From: RDXT01 sp033765305
GTDB lineage: Bacteria; Bacteroidota; Bacteroidia; J057
NCBI GenBank assembly: GCA_033765305.1
Contig: JANRID010000043.1
Span: 1 to 14,884 of the forward strand
Length of the DNA stretch: 14,884 nucleotides
Reading direction: 5' to 3'
Below are positions 14,853 through 14,884 of this stretch, in pieces. The stretch's first letter is position 1. Each line of letters begins with the position of its first letter. The position numbers were made by a program, and so were the translations under genes. The notes below the pieces were generated by a model that was given only the letters and a program-made list of their open reading frames with translations, was not told the origin of the DNA and did not search any database.

Positions 14853-14884
14853 GCCCCGCAGCTTCGGCTCCGCTCAGCCGCCCG
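14853..14884 (+). repeat. Short GC-rich repeat after the thioesterase stop (cut by window edge)
   Basis: GCAGCTTCGGCTCCGCTCAGCCGCCCG closely matches the repeat after rbfA. Its CGCTCAGCCGC (14871-14881) is the exact reverse complement of GCGGCTGAGCG found in each unit of the repeat family near hsdR (for example 386-396). The element continues beyond the window. Confidence 0.6.

Noticed and set aside
1..14884. tRNA, rRNA or insertion-sequence genes
   Set aside because: I saw no tRNA cloverleaf, rRNA sequence, transposase or IS-type terminal inverted repeats on reading both strands. A covariance-model search would be decisive.

Overview
The window looks like chromosomal DNA of a GC-rich member of the Bacteroidota. 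Three observations support this. A large secreted protein ends in a type IX secretion (T9SS) type A sorting domain, which is confined to that phylum. Shine-Dalgarno sites are weak or absent. A TAnnTTTG-like promoter element sits upstream of rbfA. The genus cannot be read from the sequence; a Saprospiria-like lineage would be a guess.

Positions 1-7734 form a defence island. A type I restriction-modification locus lies on the minus strand: hsdM (3979-2486) overlaps hsdS (2489-1332) by an ATGA junction, and the first 57 codons of hsdR (171-1) run off the left edge. Between hsdS and hsdR, on the opposite strand, is a small DUF559 endonuclease-like gene (731-1123). It is bracketed by direct copies of a GC-rich, palindrome-rich repeat that is also tandemly amplified with a 134-bp period. 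The two target-recognition domains of HsdS are visibly AT-rich against a GC-rich frame, as expected for exchanged specificity domains. After a small exported protein of unknown function (4140-4637) and a strong terminator hairpin comes a minus-strand pair: an AAA/ABC-type ATPase (6747-5482) followed 10 bp later by an HNH nuclease of the TIGR02646/PtuB type (5471-4791). This is the layout of a Septu-like system; no reverse transcriptase is present. Upstream on the same strand is a 265-residue protein whose C-terminal half resembles the nuclease A inhibitor (NuiA) family.

Positions 7817-11650 hold a divergent stand-alone SWIM zinc-finger protein (plus strand), a shared terminator hairpin, and a convergent 893-residue T9SS cargo protein with a probable beta-solenoid body.

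Positions 11776-14884 look like ordinary core genome. They hold an MsbA-type ABC exporter (minus), divergent rbfA for 30S ribosome maturation (plus), a short probably degenerate reading frame, and a 4HBT-fold acyl-CoA thioesterase (plus). Short GC-rich repeats follow the stop codons of rbfA and of the thioesterase and share an 11-mer with the repeat family in the hsdS-hsdR gap.

The most notable items are the repeat-bracketed DUF559 cassette inside the type I locus, the Septu-like pair, and the NuiA-like protein beside these nucleases.
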